Positions 1 to 13,435 of a stretch of 64,000 bases of DNA are shown here, piece after piece. The position numbers and the translations under genes were made by a program. The first letter of the stretch is position 1, and every line of letters starts with the position of its first letter. The DNA is from Neelides folsomi (Eukaryota > Arthropoda > Collembola > Neelipleona > Neelidae), in the NCBI GenBank assembly GCA_034687125.1, contig JAQGBZ010000035.1, positions 62,001-126,000 on the forward strand, written 5' to 3'. The notes beneath the pieces are model-generated. The model ran no database searches and was not told the origin of the DNA. It saw only the letters and a program-made list of their open reading frames with translations.

Positions 1-2015
1 ATTGCAGTAGACCGTATTTTACCAGTAATGCATAAATGTAGCATACATATTTGCATATGAATACTCTACTATAATTGTAAGTGTGGTATATAAAATAACA
101 TATATTATTTAATTTTGGTAAATTACATATATTATATATACCTACCTACATACATACTCTATTAATACCCAATTAGTATCTGTTTATGTTTTATCTTCCA
201 ATACTTTATTGTGAGTTATGGACACCTACTATTTAATTCATGTGTCTAAAAGTATAGAGAAGAAATAGGATTTTTTGACTTTACAAACATTTCTAGTTAT
301 ATTAATTGTAAAATAATGAATGGTAATAATACATTTATGCATTCTTGTGAGTATGAGAAAAAAACACCAGAAAGCTCTTTTAGAATCGCGTTTGCACACC
401 TATGAAGTTATTTGATGAGAAGTTCTCAAGAAAGGGTTTTCTTTCGTATTTCCATTCCTTAACTATTTGTAACATTAATTTATTAGGTATACAGGTACTC
501 TATAGATAGATATTTGAAAATTCTTCTCAATGACCTTTTTAAATTAAATGTTCATTTAGCTATAAATTTCACTCTCCCATTTGATCATTTATCCGAGCCT
601 TCAAACAAAGGCAATACTATGGTACATGTAAAATGTAATTAATCATACTTAATACTGTTTTTTAGGTATATTACCTATACCTTATTTTATTTTGACTCAT
701 TTCAGCAAGAAATTAGCACAATCAAACTCAAAAATTCTCAAATATTTCGTTACCAGATTGATACTACTAACAAGGAAACCTTTTTATATGTATCTCGCGT
801 ACCGACCTTAGGGGTATTGAACAATTAAGACCATCATTGGGAATGATCAATTAAAGAGAAATTTGTCTGCTAAAATGAGAGGTCAAATTTTGATGAATTT
901 TTGAAAATTCGATTTTTAAAATGTATATATGTTGGTAATCTATTCTCAATAACTCAAATTGCTAATAATTGTACACAAAAATGTATAAGTATAAAATTTA
1001 TTTAACAATAAATAACAATATAAATAGGTATTATTTATACATACCTTACAAATGAACTCAACTGTTTAATATACTTTTAAATATAAATAATAATAGAATA
1101 AATTCTATTTATGACGAACTCTAAAATTTTCATACTTTTTTTATTTCCTTAACAATGCTTCGATAACGATAAATTATTATCATAACTTCATCTACTTGAT
1201 AAGGAAAGAAAAGTCGAAAGGCGTCAGAGTTCAATAATGCGTCATGAGAATGTCTTCTTTGTCTACCTAACTACCTACATGTAATAAATATATATATATG
1301 GCATATGTATATTATGTATCGTAAATTGTAATATATATTAATTCATAAGTACAAAAAGATTTGTTGAACAAGCTCACAGACAATGAGATCAATTTTGACC
1401 TTCGTACTTTCTGCACGGTTAATTCGTTATTTAAAATATTTGCCAATTTTTGCATCTTTTGCCAACACACATATAGACGAGTATGTACATGTTTATATAA
1501 ATCTATAGCATAGGTATATTGGTGTAGCAAGTATTATTATATGTAAGAAAATACTTATCATATGGTATACAACTTGAATAGAAAGAAGTGTGAATCATAT
1601 CCGCACAGTTATGCAAATTTAAAATATTTATGTGTGTAAATTCATCCATAAGTAATTATTTATTATCAGCAAACTCAAGAAGTGTTTTGACTTATATTCA
1701 GAAACATGAAATCACTGCTCGCGGAGATTAACACTCAATCAAATCTTAATGTTCTTCCTGGTTTAATTATTTGGACAAAGATAATAATAAATGATAGAGT
1801 TTTGAATGGAATATTATTTTTGTAAATTCGTTTGAGTAAGTAAGAAATGGAAGTTAATTGCTTTGTTGAGAAATTAGAGGATGCCTATTTTAATTGGAAA
1901 GATGAGGGGATTTGATAAGTTGAGGTTAGTAATCGCCAGAACCGTACTTGATTAGAGAGCGCTTGTGGGAAAAAGATTGTAGATCTAAACCATACATATA
2001 AAGTATAGATATAGG

Positions 2016-2391
2016 TATTATGTCCTCGTTTTCTCTTGGTACCTAAACCATGACTTCAAATTTAAGGGAATTTTGTCAATTATACATACATGTGCCAAAA
2101 TCAATGATCGCAAAGTGAATTAATTTCAAATCAAAAAATTAAATTTATAGGTACTCTCTATGTCTGAGAGTTATGCCGATTTGATGAAATTTATTGTATA
2201 TCATATGATATATCAGATGTATCATACACATACATATTACATATAATATATCAGATGCATCATACAATCCATGTATGTGTATATTTATATTATTATTAGT
2301 TTTATTGCATTAAATTGAAATTCACATGTATGTGAAATGGGTGGGAAAATGAGTGGTCGTTCAGGTATCAAGAAAAAACGTGGGCACAGTA
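2016..2391. mobile_element. Degenerate MITE-like element with imperfect terminal inverted repeats
   Basis: The left part (about 2021-2098) and the reverse complement of the right part (about 2318-2390) align over roughly 60-70 bases with many mismatches. They share a CGTTTT-TCTTG-TACCT block near the ends and CATACATGTG further in. Both ends abut TA. A single related end lies at 6988-7075 in a GPCR intron. There is no coding capacity. The family is unnamed; only the inverted arrangement and the related copy support it. Confidence 0.55.
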
Positions 2392-3337
2392 TGTACCTAC
2401 ATACGCAGATTTTTTGGGAAATTTGACTCTAATTCATTAGTTATATTATGCATAATACTTTGGTATAAACATGTATTTTTAACTTAAGACATAAGTTCAA
2501 TTTGTAAAAGCTGTATATTGCTAATATATACAGGTGTGTATGTAATGTAATGTAATATTGTATATTTAGGCAATACCAATACAAAATATAATATCCTTAT
2601 ATAGTAGATGTACACGTACTTTTAATACTTGCATACAAATAAATATGTAATATAGTAGAGTATACATTCTAAAGTACGAGATATAATGTAATAGTTTTTC
2701 TATATCGAATTTATTAACGTAGAATGACACAATTAGAAAAAAAGTTGTTTGTTTTCTCATAAAAATCATATTAGCTTGATCATGTGGCCACTGTATCTTA
2801 TGAGATGACTTTAGGTTCCAATTAGAATTTCTATTTATTTTCATTAAGTTACCTCTACCTATAATCTGCAATAAAATACACAATATTAGTTCTGCGTAAC
2901 TCAATGTCATTCCAGCATGGGATTTTGACGCATATTAAGTATTAAAATGTAAATATTCAGTTCGCCATATCTTTACATGTACTTCGTAACATTCAATCAT
3001 CAAGAATTTATAATGAGCTAAATGATCACAGTTGAAAAATAACTTACGAGTAAAATATTACCAATCTGTTAAAGTCGAAATGAATCATCGCATTGACGAA
3101 CATTAGGAGAAATTTTAGACGGTGGGAGAGATTTTAAATGGAAATGGAAAGATCGGAAAGGATCATTCAGGGCTGTTCCTGAAAGATCAACTAACACACC
3201 AAGTATCAAATGTCATGCGTAACTATTTAATATACATAATACATATAGGCATCTCCTTTACCCATTACCAGATTATTTTAAGAGCAAACATGTACGATAT
3301 TTCACAATGAAATGGAATTCTATGCTTGGTATTCACA

Positions 3338-3728
3338 TACAGAGTGGCCCAGTAGTCGATAGGTTTTTTTTAAATCGATAATAACTTTGAGATGGTTAAT
3401 ATTAAGATATTCATAAGATGGGGATAAGATACAATATATTATTATATGGCAAGCTATAAACTGAAATTTTCAAACCCTAAATAAACGACAGCTACTTTTC
3501 TTTGAGTCTCCCTGCTTTTCGCTTTTCATCTTTCTCATTTATCTCCAACTTTAAAAATGGATAAACAACGCCATTTAAGTAAAGAGAAGGTTCATCGAAG
3601 TTAATGGGTCTCAATTGACGAGTTAAAGCTTATTTTTATATAACATGATATTTTTATGAAATTCGGTTACTGAATAAAAAAGATATTACTGATTTAAAAA
3701 AATCTATCGACTACTGGGCCACCCTGTA
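3338..3728. mobile_element. MITE with mariner-like TA-flanked terminal inverted repeats
   Basis: Terminal inverted repeats of about 38 bp are visible. The left arm starts at 3338 and the right arm ends at 3728; both contain GGCCCAGTAGTCGATAG and run into a T-rich stretch followed by AAATC. The outermost TA on both sides fits the TA target duplication of Tc1/mariner elements. The 391 bp interior has no transposase frame, so this is a non-autonomous copy. Confidence 0.85.
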
Positions 3729-5372
3729 CAAACCTATTTGATTTAAAAAGATTCATATAGTAAATATATGTAATGTATCTCATCCAAAGATCCAATTGAA
3801 TGAAAGTAAAATAACCCTCATCTGTTCCTGTTACACATTGATAAATTAAAATAATAATATCTAGATTATAATAAGTAATTATTGGTAAATAAGATATTAC
3901 ATATAATTATAATTTCTTTAAATTGTTATTCATTATTATGAAAAAATATAAAGTACTACCATATATACATACTTATGTATTATTCATATTATCATAATTT
4001 CATAATATTAACAAATTATTGTAATATTGTAATTGTACGCACACATACGTATATAAACAATGTATTGTAATTGTAAATGAAGATTTTACGAAAGTTCTTA
4101 TATATTATTTCGTTTGCACTATTATTTGTATTGTTTTAGACCAAACAAAATACATTATGGATTTAATTATTATAATTATACTCTTTCGGCATTTTTCTTC
4201 AAATAATATTCAAAATACGGATTTCATAATTATTATTGAAAAAGAGGGAAGATTTAAGAAGAACAATTGATGAGGTCAAAGGAGGTTTTCAGTAATTTTA
4301 CTATCTGTAATTAGAAGTTTTACGTTCTTAATGTGAGTTGCAATATTATGTAAAGTGACATAGGCATTCACTTTTCTGTCACACCATGACGTGACCTTCC
4401 AAATAGACCATTACTCAAACATACACAGTTTACTTCTCAAATTCCCGACTTTCAAATCATGTAGTGGGATAGTTCAATAATTACTGGCACTTTTGCATAG
4501 GCTTAAATATGTTACTATTATTATGTAATACTGCCTTCCTTAATGAAGTTCAAGACGGTACTATAAGTACCATCTTTAAACACTAGTGTACGTAAGATAT
4601 GTACGCATCGTTAGTACTTACTCTAGGTCACACATATTATATAATTGGCATGTTTTCCTAATACAATTATTTCAGGATCAATTAACAATTCTTATAAATG
4701 ATTATAAATAACAATTCAATAATAATTATAATTACTTTGAATGATAATAAAATAATATTATTTCTATAATAAATATATTAAAGTACCGCATTATGTAGAT
4801 ATATGTATTATGTATCTGAAATAGTGCAATGTGCATCCTGGATTCCCTAATAATCACATATCCATACATATTATATGTACCATATTTTTATATAAATACC
4901 TATTGACGTGATGTATGAAATATAAAAATGAAACATACTATCATACTACATATCTATTTGTATTATTATTTAAACAATTTTAAAACTTCCTTATTTAGTA
5001 GAATAAAGGTAGAATGATATTGCGATGAAGATACCTGCTTGCTTAATTATATCTCGTGCTCTCAAATTTTATTATTAGGAAGAATGTACCTATTTACAAA
5101 CAAACAAAGTAACTCATTGGATTATTAATCTCACCATTTAATTCATTTTAATTTCATCAAACATGACAAATGAATTAACTTAATATTCTCTTACATATCC
5201 ATGTTCACTAATAATACCTTCTCCATGTGTTACTGCAAAGAAGTTAAATGCAGAGTAAATTAATATTTTCATTGCTAATGTGCCGAAAGCTTGGGAAGGA
5301 GAAAGCACAAATCTTAATTGGCTTTCAACTTATCTAAAGTAATTAATCCTTTGTATTTCAATTTGAGAAGCC

Positions 5373-8300
5373 ATGGGGTATTTGGCAGTCGAAGCCGGAG
5401 TCCTCATCTTGCTTTTTGCAATTGGGGTCGCCGTCAACACTCCTCTCATCATCATCTACTTCCGTTCGAAACATATCCGATCAACGACAGACAAGTAAGC
5501 TACACGATCACTTTTATTACCATATAATCTACTCGTATAAAGATAATATCTCAAGCTAGTTAATATTTCATATAAATATAACAATTTCCAGGTTTCTGTT
5601 CAACATGGTCGTCGGTGATGTTTTCTCTTTGGCGTTCCTCTTCCCTGCCATTTTCCTCGACTTGGTGGAAAAATATGGAGTGATAGGGTCGACTTTTTGG
5701 TGGCTGTGTGGGGTCAAGGCGGGACTATTATCATCCTTGGCCACCCTATCGGTCTTTGCTGCTTTTGAAATGGCTGTTGAGCGATTTCTAGCTGTTGTCA
5801 CTCCGCTGCATTACCACAAACTTCTAACAAAGCCTTCAGTGGTTGCGGCTTCAACTGCCGGATTCTCAATTTCAATCGGTAAGATTTATTCTCTATATTA
5901 CAACTTTACAACACTTTAGATTCCTGAAATGACTTCTTCATAGCATTAAAAATGTATTATTTGTAGGATGAAGGGCATCCTTCTAAACCTGCAATTAAAA
6001 TCTAAAGTTGCCATTTAATTCCCCTTTTTTCACGAACCTCTAAATTTATTTACTTTTTATATTTCTTAGGCGTTGGAATTGTTGGGAGCCTTTCTCCGTT
6101 GCAGTGTTCTCTGTTTCATAACTGCGGCACTGAAGATATTGTTGATATGTTTTGGTGGGTGATGGTGAGCTTGACGCTCACCTGTCTCACCTTCATAATT
6201 CCTGTCCTCTCCATGGGGATCATTTATTCGAGGATTTGGGTGGAGGCGAAGCGTCAGAAGGCAAAGCTCACCCAACGCTACAAACCCATTTACGCCACTC
6301 ACATGAGCAACATTGGTGAGAATTTTGTTTTGATTGATTGCAAAATCGCAATTTCACATTATGTTGGTGTATAAACTATAAATTTACACATAGTATAGTT
6401 TCAGTGCTTAAACCTTCATTCAAACGTTTGTATTTATTTACTGCATCCTCTTCTGTAATACTTTTAATTGGTTAATTAAAAGGTTTAATTGTACTTTAAA
6501 TAAACCACCTACATGTTGGATATATCTTACGTACCTAAATATATTACACATATTTTATAAGAAAGCTATATTATCTTCTGCTTCATAACAACTCATATCA
6601 AATAGCATAGATTTTGTAATTGCATCATATTATTTAAGTTCAAGAGGAATTTTAATGTATATAGTTGGGTAGTTAAATATGCTTTATTATTTAATTAAAT
6701 AAATAAATAACAATAAATTAAATGAAAATATCAATTATTTAGTATATTACCTAGATCATATAGTATATCTATATATTATATATTTTATATATCTACGTAT
6801 AATAAATATAGGTATATCTATTATTAGTACCTATTTATACCTATAATAATCAATTTATTGATGATTAATATATTGATTATTAAAATAATAATACACATGT
6901 AGGTAATCTATTATAAATATATATAAAATCATATAACAATATATTGAATTTGAATTTATACTAAATGCAAGATTAACGAATTATTTGTTTTGAAATTCAC
7001 ATGTATGCATAAAAGACCAAAATTTCCCATATTTGAAGTCATGGTTTATGGCCCAAGAAAAAGTGATACCATAATATGTGTGCAGTTGTAATCTATGTTA
7101 TGTAGTAGTAGGAGGTAAACTAAATAATTAATAACGTAACTACAGATAGGTTCAATGTGGGATTTGATTGACAATGAGTAGGATTTGCCCAAATATTCCA
7201 TCGGAAAAAAGTTTATATATTTAATATAGTAAGGTTGTTATGTGCATGTACATAAAAAAATCTTACATAGTATTTTATCTACGATGCAAATCGCCATTTA
7301 TCGAATCCTGAATCGTAGTTTGTTTGAAAGTGGAGGAGTGAAGGCCAGGCAGGATCTTATAATATTATTTATAACATTAAATTTAAATAAATAAGGATTA
7401 ATGTTCTATGAAAATATCTTGAACGGGTAATATTGTGGAGCTCATGTTGGCACTGTTTCTTCAATTTATCATTTTTAGTCTTGAGACTTTGACTTTGAGC
7501 AGGCAGGTCATGTCTCAAAATGAGGGAAAGGAGGAAGATTGGGACAGCCCAACTTGAACTTGGCATCCCAACCATTCATTGTCAATTGAAACCACACATG
7601 TCTCCCGTCTTCCGTCTTCCGACATGTCTACCTTAACAAAAACAAAGCGAGAATTGAAAAAATGGGATTTTTTGAGCAAACCACTGAAGTTTGAGGATTT
7701 GTTCTTGGGGCAAAGAAGGTTAGGTTGAGAAGGTTTGAGTTGGCGGTGAAGCTATCTGCTATTTTTACATCCTCAATCTCTTGGCCAGCTTCTCAAATGC
7801 CTCTAGGAATAGGAAATGAAGGAATGAAAATGACTCTTGGCAAAATTAGAGATTATCTCGTAATTAATAGACCAAAATCATTTCATGATAACTCCCATGT
7901 TTTTATAGGATGGTTCTCAACTAGTTTTAGATTTCAATTAATAGTCAAAAATATTCTAATACAGATACATTGTAGACATGCAGTCCTTTTAGCATTTATA
8001 ACTTCCCAGTCCCAGAGTCCGTTTAATTAAAATCTTTGTATATAGGTATAATATTGATCGTAAAAGTATATATTACATTATTATGTATATACATTTATAG
8101 ATTTATACATAATTGTATTGGTATAACCTTATACTTCTAATAGTTACTTAATATACTCCATCATGTCATGTGTATATAATCTGTTGTGCGTATGAGAATT
8201 TTAAGAAACAGGAATGGGAGGTTTTTTCGCGAATATAGGTACTCTATACGTTAGATATACTATAGTATGTACGATATTTATAATGGCATATTATTCATAT

Positions 8301-9730
8301 TATACATGTCGCTAGAATCGTATAAATACTGCATCATTTACATTAAACCAAACTAAGAATACTCCTGAATATGTTTGTATCAAAATTTAAAAAAATCCTT
8401 TATTGTTCTAGAAGGAGACGTTGAAGGGAAGCGCAGTGTTCTTTGGCCTGTTTTCCGTGTGCGGGTGAAAGTCCTCCAGCGTTTCCGCACTGGGCGAGTG
8501 AACCGTGCAGCGAAAGTGGCCATTCTCGCTCTCTTCGTTTCGATGGTGGGTTGGGGGCCTCTTCATCTATTCCAAACTACTCAAGCTCTCGTCGCTCTTT
8601 TCGTAAGACACGACAATTAATTACAGACATGCTTTTAATAGTTCTGCCCTCCCGAGCCAAATCCCCGATCTCGGGATTGAGTACAATGGAAGGTCTGCCC
8701 TGCCAAAGTTGTCCTTTGCCAATTGCCCAACACCCTCGTCCTCCTCAGGGCTAACTGTAGTTAATAAGGGACTTGGGGGAGATCATGACTCAAGCCATAA
8801 TATTTATTTATTAGCCAATACAATTGATGGGGTCTTTAAATATTTCCCTTCAATATCAAATTGCATTGCAGCTAGAGGTTAAATTTAATGCTCATTCATG
8901 ACATTCGAAGGCTGGAAGATCACTTTCCCGATTTTTCCTCACTTTTATACACAACTAGGGGATCCGTTCTGCCGACAGGTCCCATGTTCGTTTATCTCAC
9001 CGAGTACCGTAAACTCTTAATATTTAACATTTTTAATAAATCCACAAAAGTATTTTCAAGGTTTAAAATGCACGCTTCCTTAAATTTGAATTTTTATAAA
9101 TTATGTTATTTTAAGTTCAATGCTGTCAATCAATAAGTTAAAGGCCTTTTGTAGTTTTTACATATATTGAACAGAACAGTAGTTATATTACATAGTAAAT
9201 AATCCACCCTGCTTTTGAGCAATACAGTCTTGAGCATTTTTTTTAAACTAATAATGTTCTTATCTTTTAAATAGGATAACTGGGAATCTGCAAAGGGAGT
9301 GTGGGGAGAAAATGGCCAATCGATCGTTGTATTTTTTGCTTTACTTCATCCAATACTCGGCCCAGCCTTCTACGCTTATCGCTACAAGCGTCTGAGAGAA
9401 GAGCTTTGGAAACTCTTTCCTCATTGGACTCTCTTTGGGCCGGCGATGAAGCGTAAGAGGACCTTCGTATGCGACGTTGTTGCTGGAGGAGGAATTGAAA
9501 CTCGGGCAACTATGGCCCTTCCTTTGCCCCCTCGAGTTCACCTCGAAGAGGAACCTCAGAGCGATGAAGAGAATCGGACTGAATTGGGAGCCGCTCAAGC
9601 TTTCAACTTTCTCACAGTGTGGATGTATGGGAGACGATGGGGACGCCAAAGAGAGTCCGTCACAAGCACAGCGTCGTTCATAGCCCTTCTCTCATCAAGG
9701 AATCGACCTCAACCAGTTACTCACGTTTGA
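5373..9730 (+). CDS. Prostanoid-receptor-like class A GPCR (five exons)
   Basis: Exons are 5373-5494, 5592-5878, 6070-6315, 8412-8602 and 9275-9730; splice phases agree and give 433 residues. The start ATG has an in-frame stop just upstream (5364-5366). Seven hydrophobic segments are readable: TM1 in exon 1; TM2 and TM3 in exon 2, ending in ERFLAVVTP in place of the E/DRY motif as in prostaglandin receptors; TM4-TM5 in exon 3; TM6 with GWGPLHLF in exon 4; TM7 with HPILGPAFYAY in exon 5, where NPxxY/DPWxY is expected. It probably signals through G proteins at the plasma membrane. The Arg of TM7 and the ECL2 WCF motif that mark vertebrate prostanoid receptors are not seen, so the ligand is open. 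The basic and acidic tail after about residue 330 is low-complexity and its last part could be spliced differently. Insect PGE2 receptors are the closest family I can name. Confidence 0.75.
6316..8411 (+). other. Large third intron of the GPCR gene
   Basis: This 2.1 kb intron begins with GTGAG after ACATTG and ends at TTCTAG. It interrupts the coding sequence between TM5 and TM6. Open frames inside it (7369-7575 on minus, 7725-8030 on plus) have no recognisable domain and I treat them as chance. A MITE end related to the element at 2016-2391 lies at 6988-7075. Confidence 0.7.
6988..7075. repeat. Solitary end of the MITE-like family also present at 2016-2391
   Basis: The reverse complement of this stretch matches the left end of the 2016-2391 element, including AAACCATGACTTCAAAT and the ACATGTGAATTTC block of that element's right arm. 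No partner arm was recognised nearby, so it is probably a truncated copy inside the GPCR intron. Confidence 0.5.
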
Positions 9731-10849
9731 TCTTAAATGTGACCAAATTGTGTCAACGTGGAGAACGGACCTTCCTTTGGAGATTTTTGATATCGACAAC
9801 TGTCATAAGATCCTTATTTATACCAAATGAATATGGAAACTTATTAAGACGTTCATTTTTAATTATTTTAACTATTTTACAATACAACTCGTTCCTATTA
9901 CTTTCGGGACATTTTGCTCAACTGTAAAAAGCATTTTATATTGATAAATTATACTTTTCGCATTTCATTGTTATGTAATTTTAATTGAACTAATGATTAA
10001 ATTATACATATAGTCTTGGAAGTAAATAAAATATACGTCATTTTATGATTGTATTGTGTGTACCTGTCAAGTGAATATATTATATTTATACATATATGCA
10101 ATGAATGTTACTGAATCTGCATGTATGTTTGAGAGAATTGACCTCAAAAGAGGAACTGACGAGTTTATTAATTAATCCATAAATCAAAAGCTATAAAATC
10201 TTGACGGTTAAGAATCAATTAAAATTGAATAAAACAATTTTTTATGAAAGCACATGAATTATTTTTCACCCATGTTTTTAAACATTAAAAATGCATTATG
10301 TATCATTAATCTTTCTAGTTATAAGATGAAGTTCCTTTAAATTTTTGTTTTACTGGATACTATCGCTATATAATTAGTAGTATTAAATTTTAATGTCAAG
10401 TTATCTTCTAGGTTTACTTGATGTTTATGTTTATAGTGCAAAAATGTTAATTAATTGTGTTAATCAAAATTTATTATTTTATCAAGGTAATACTTTATTA
10501 TCATTATTAATAATTAGATTAATTAAATTTCCAACTACCTATGTTTACTAGAGGATATTTTCAAAATAGAATAATTACTGATAATATTATAATATTTAGA
10601 TAGTTCTTAGACTTGTCGATTGATTCAAGAAATGTTAAAATTAAACTATTTTATTATATTTAAAGAATAAATTTATATAATAATTTTTCCATCACATTTG
10701 TAAATAAACAAACAAAGTAGGAAATACCTTGGGTAACCTCTACAAGTTTGTGTAATCTTATAAAATCTGTACATAAGTTGATTTTAAAAATAACTTTGTT
10801 GTTGAAAATAATTGAAAATGATATAATCTAGAGTTGATGGTCTTTGTAT
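9731..10849. other. Spacer between convergent GPCR and Dsp1-like genes
   Basis: AT-rich, no gene seen. It must contain the 3' UTRs of both flanking genes, which converge here. An AATAAA at about 10025 downstream of the GPCR stop is a possible poly(A) signal for that gene. Confidence 0.5.
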
Positions 10850-11566
10850 TTATTCGTCGTCTCCTTCATCATCATCATCATCTCCTTCATCGTCGTCGTC
10901 CTGTGGAGGAGCAGATTCCATCTTAGCTTTCTTTTTGTACGCATTCATTTCCTATAATTTATTAATGCAAAATAAGTTAAGAGTCAAAAAATATAATGAC
11001 TATACTATAAATGTAATTACAATACAATTATATGAAATAAAGATTAAATTAAAAAAAATTAATTATCAATGAAATACCTTTTCATAACGTTCTTTATCTC
11101 TTTGGGCCAAGGCTTCATATTTTTTCTTTGCTTCAGGATCGGTCTCGGACCAAAGCTTGCCAAGTTCTTTAGCGATGTCTCCGACTCCAAATTCGGGGTT
11201 TTCTTGCTTGATTTTTCCTCTCTCGTCATTGCAGAACCAGAAGAAGGCAGAAAGCGATCGTTTGGGAGCATTTGGGTCCTTGGTTTGTCGCCTTTTCTTT
11301 CCACGGCCCTTTTCCCCCTTGGGAGGAACGTACTCGAGCATTTCGGATTCGTAGCGTTTCTTATCACGATCGGCCATTTCTTGAAATCGCTTCTTTTCTT
11401 TCTCCACCATGGTTTTCCACCGATCTGCACATTTACGGGAAAATTCTGCGAAAACGACTGATTCATCCGGATGTTTCCGCTTGTGTTCCTCGCGACATGT
11501 TTGAACAAAGAAAGCATATGCGGTCATTCGACCTCGCGGCTTGGAATCATTTTTCGATCTGGGCAT
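10850..11566 (-). CDS. Dsp1: HMGB/Dsp1-type protein with two HMG boxes
   Basis: Coding exons are 11078-11566 and 10850-10951 (minus strand); the phase-0 junction gives 196 residues. Box A starts near residue 10 with [18 protein letters not shown]; box B follows a basic linker near residue 95 with [17 protein letters not shown]. The protein ends in a KKK stretch and an acidic D/E tail of about 20 residues. This layout matches HMGB1-3 and Drosophila Dsp1: a DNA-bending chromatin protein, a co-repressor in flies. It lacks the long Gln-rich N-terminus of fly Dsp1. A splice acceptor (CCAG at 11587-11590) lies 20 bases upstream of the ATG, so the start sits in a second exon; a matching donor is near 13125. 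The open frames on the plus strand over this gene are shadows. Confidence 0.95.
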
Positions 11567-11586
11567 CTTCAAGTGAGAGTCGTAAA

Positions 11587-13124
11587 CTGGAAGCAAAGAA
11601 AAAAGGTTCAAATTATAAAAAATGGGCATTATCAAAGATCGTTTAAATATAAAAATTTACTACTTGAACTCTATGTAAAATGTATTATTATTGTCAAATA
11701 TAATAGAATTGTGTGGAATTCCATTATATTCAATAGGTTTAAGGATTAACATTTTGAATGTTTGTTTATTTTTATATTTTATTTATATTTAACTTGTAGC
11801 TACCACTAGATATTTTGTAATATAAAGGTTCTAAAGCAGCTACAGATAGCAATGGAATTTCCAGTGAAAATACCTATAGTGTAGGCATGTTAAATATATT
11901 ACTTAAGAATGTACTGGTCAAATAATTTAATACATGCGATAGGGTATGTTGTTTTGTATGTAAATAATATTCGAGTTTTATTGGTACATAGTGTGGTAAA
12001 ATTTTATAAATAAATAAGGTACCTTGTTGAAAAGGATTTTACATTTAATCCGAACTTATACCATGATTAACATAAAGAGAAATATTTCTCGTTTTAAGCT
12101 TAAAAGGAACCTTTATTCAGAAGCTTTGAATCGCTCATAAAAGGGCTCATTTATTTAACATCCCTCTCAAATAAAACCTTATATTTACTTATTCATACAA
12201 TTTAAAATTAAGCCATTTTATCAATTTTATACATTATTTTCATTATTATGACATCCACATTTCTTAAATTATGAATTCCCCAAATAGAACCAGCAGGTTG
12301 TTGTTATCAGTAAATCAAATACTGAAATACGACTGACCATAAAAATTGATTATAAAATTTTATTTGCTTCTCTCTTATCGATGCTTTAAGATTAAATAAA
12401 TATCTAGATATGAATATACCTAGATATGTAGTTATGATTAAATACAATAATAGTATTACCAATGCTTCCATTACAATTTACAACTTGTCAATGAATGGCC
12501 CAAAGAAAGACATATGTAAATAGATTTTAAGCCATTAAAGAGCAAATAAATACCTACTTATGCTACTTATCACTAACAAGTACAAATCTTACGAATAAAT
12601 TTGCCTAATTCAACAAGGCCTATGATTGCAACCTACCGGCGTTTATTCCCTGCAAGTATTTTAAATACAAGATTTACAAAGATATTATGCATTTGAATGA
12701 AATAACTAGATTCTTTCATGACAATTGCATTAAACTCTTTGATAGTAATTGTCATAAGCTCTCAATATAGAAAAGTACTTAATGTTTAAGTAATGAAACT
12801 TGATTTTAATAATACATACAGCAATTAGCATCTACCATAAACGAGTCTAAATCCTCATTGGAAAAATCATAAAACCTTAATTCCTCTATTAATTGATAAA
12901 AGTCACTATGATATAAATAATTTCTATATAGATACCCTTGTATATTAATTATTATTAGATTATATTGGAAAGACTATATTATAATATCTTGTAAAGACTA
13001 TACAAGTATTATTTCATGTAAATATCTGCTCATGTTTTATAATTAACTACCTAATTGGTAAAATGGGAATTGGACCAAAACTGGACTTAATATTTGGTTT
13101 AACGTGTATATAAGATTCAACGCA
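11587..13124 (-). other. Probable 5' UTR intron of the Dsp1-like gene
   Basis: On the minus strand the sequence CGTCCAG followed by GTGCGT near 13120-13128 is a good donor, and CTTCCAG before the Dsp1 start is a good acceptor. Between them is AT-rich sequence without a gene. The first exon would then be the more GC-rich block at about 13125-13360. This is inferred from splice signals only. Confidence 0.45.
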
Positions 13125-13363
13125 CCTGGACGAAGATGATCTTGAAGCGTAGGTGTAGTAAGGACGTGTGTGGGACTGAAGAGACTTGACGAGATTGAAG
13201 AGAGATTGAATGGTATTTGGTATTGAATGAATCCTATCCTGGACGTGCCTTCCGCGTTCCGCGTCTTTCTATTACCAGAGGACAGGACCTTTAGGGTCTC
13301 ACTCCCCATTTGTCCGTTCCTCTCCCACTCTTTTTCTCGGACCAATGAGCGTTGGACGACCAT

Positions 13364-13435
13364 CAGCCCAACTTTGAATTAAATCCATCAAGTATTTTCC
13401 ACACTTCCACGGGCTCTCGCTGACTCGCTGCTAAA
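13364..13435. promoter_or_regulatory. Likely bidirectional promoter between Dsp1-like and DNAJC2 genes
   Basis: The DNAJC2 start codon at 13436 and the inferred non-coding first exon of the Dsp1-like gene (about 13125-13360) face away from each other across a short GC-richer stretch in an otherwise AT-rich neighbourhood. No specific transcription-factor site is claimed. Confidence 0.35.

Larger units (their letters stand above)
1..5372. other. AT-rich spacer upstream of the GPCR gene
   Basis: No credible gene is seen. The short open frames here (for example 1312-1530 and 2566-2910 on the minus strand, 3122-3310 on the plus strand) have AT-driven composition, no recognisable domain and no matching splice partners. 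The region holds two inverted-repeat elements listed separately (2016-2391 and 3338-3728) and short runs of TACC/TACA and TA repeats, for example around 130-165. Confidence 0.6.

Noticed and set aside
7369-8030. Open frames inside the third GPCR intron as nested genes
   Set aside because: No domain, no convincing splice or promoter structure, and composition like the surrounding intron.
11069-11749. Long plus-strand open frames over the Dsp1-like gene
   Set aside because: They are antisense shadows of the HMG-box exon; the minus-strand protein is unambiguous.
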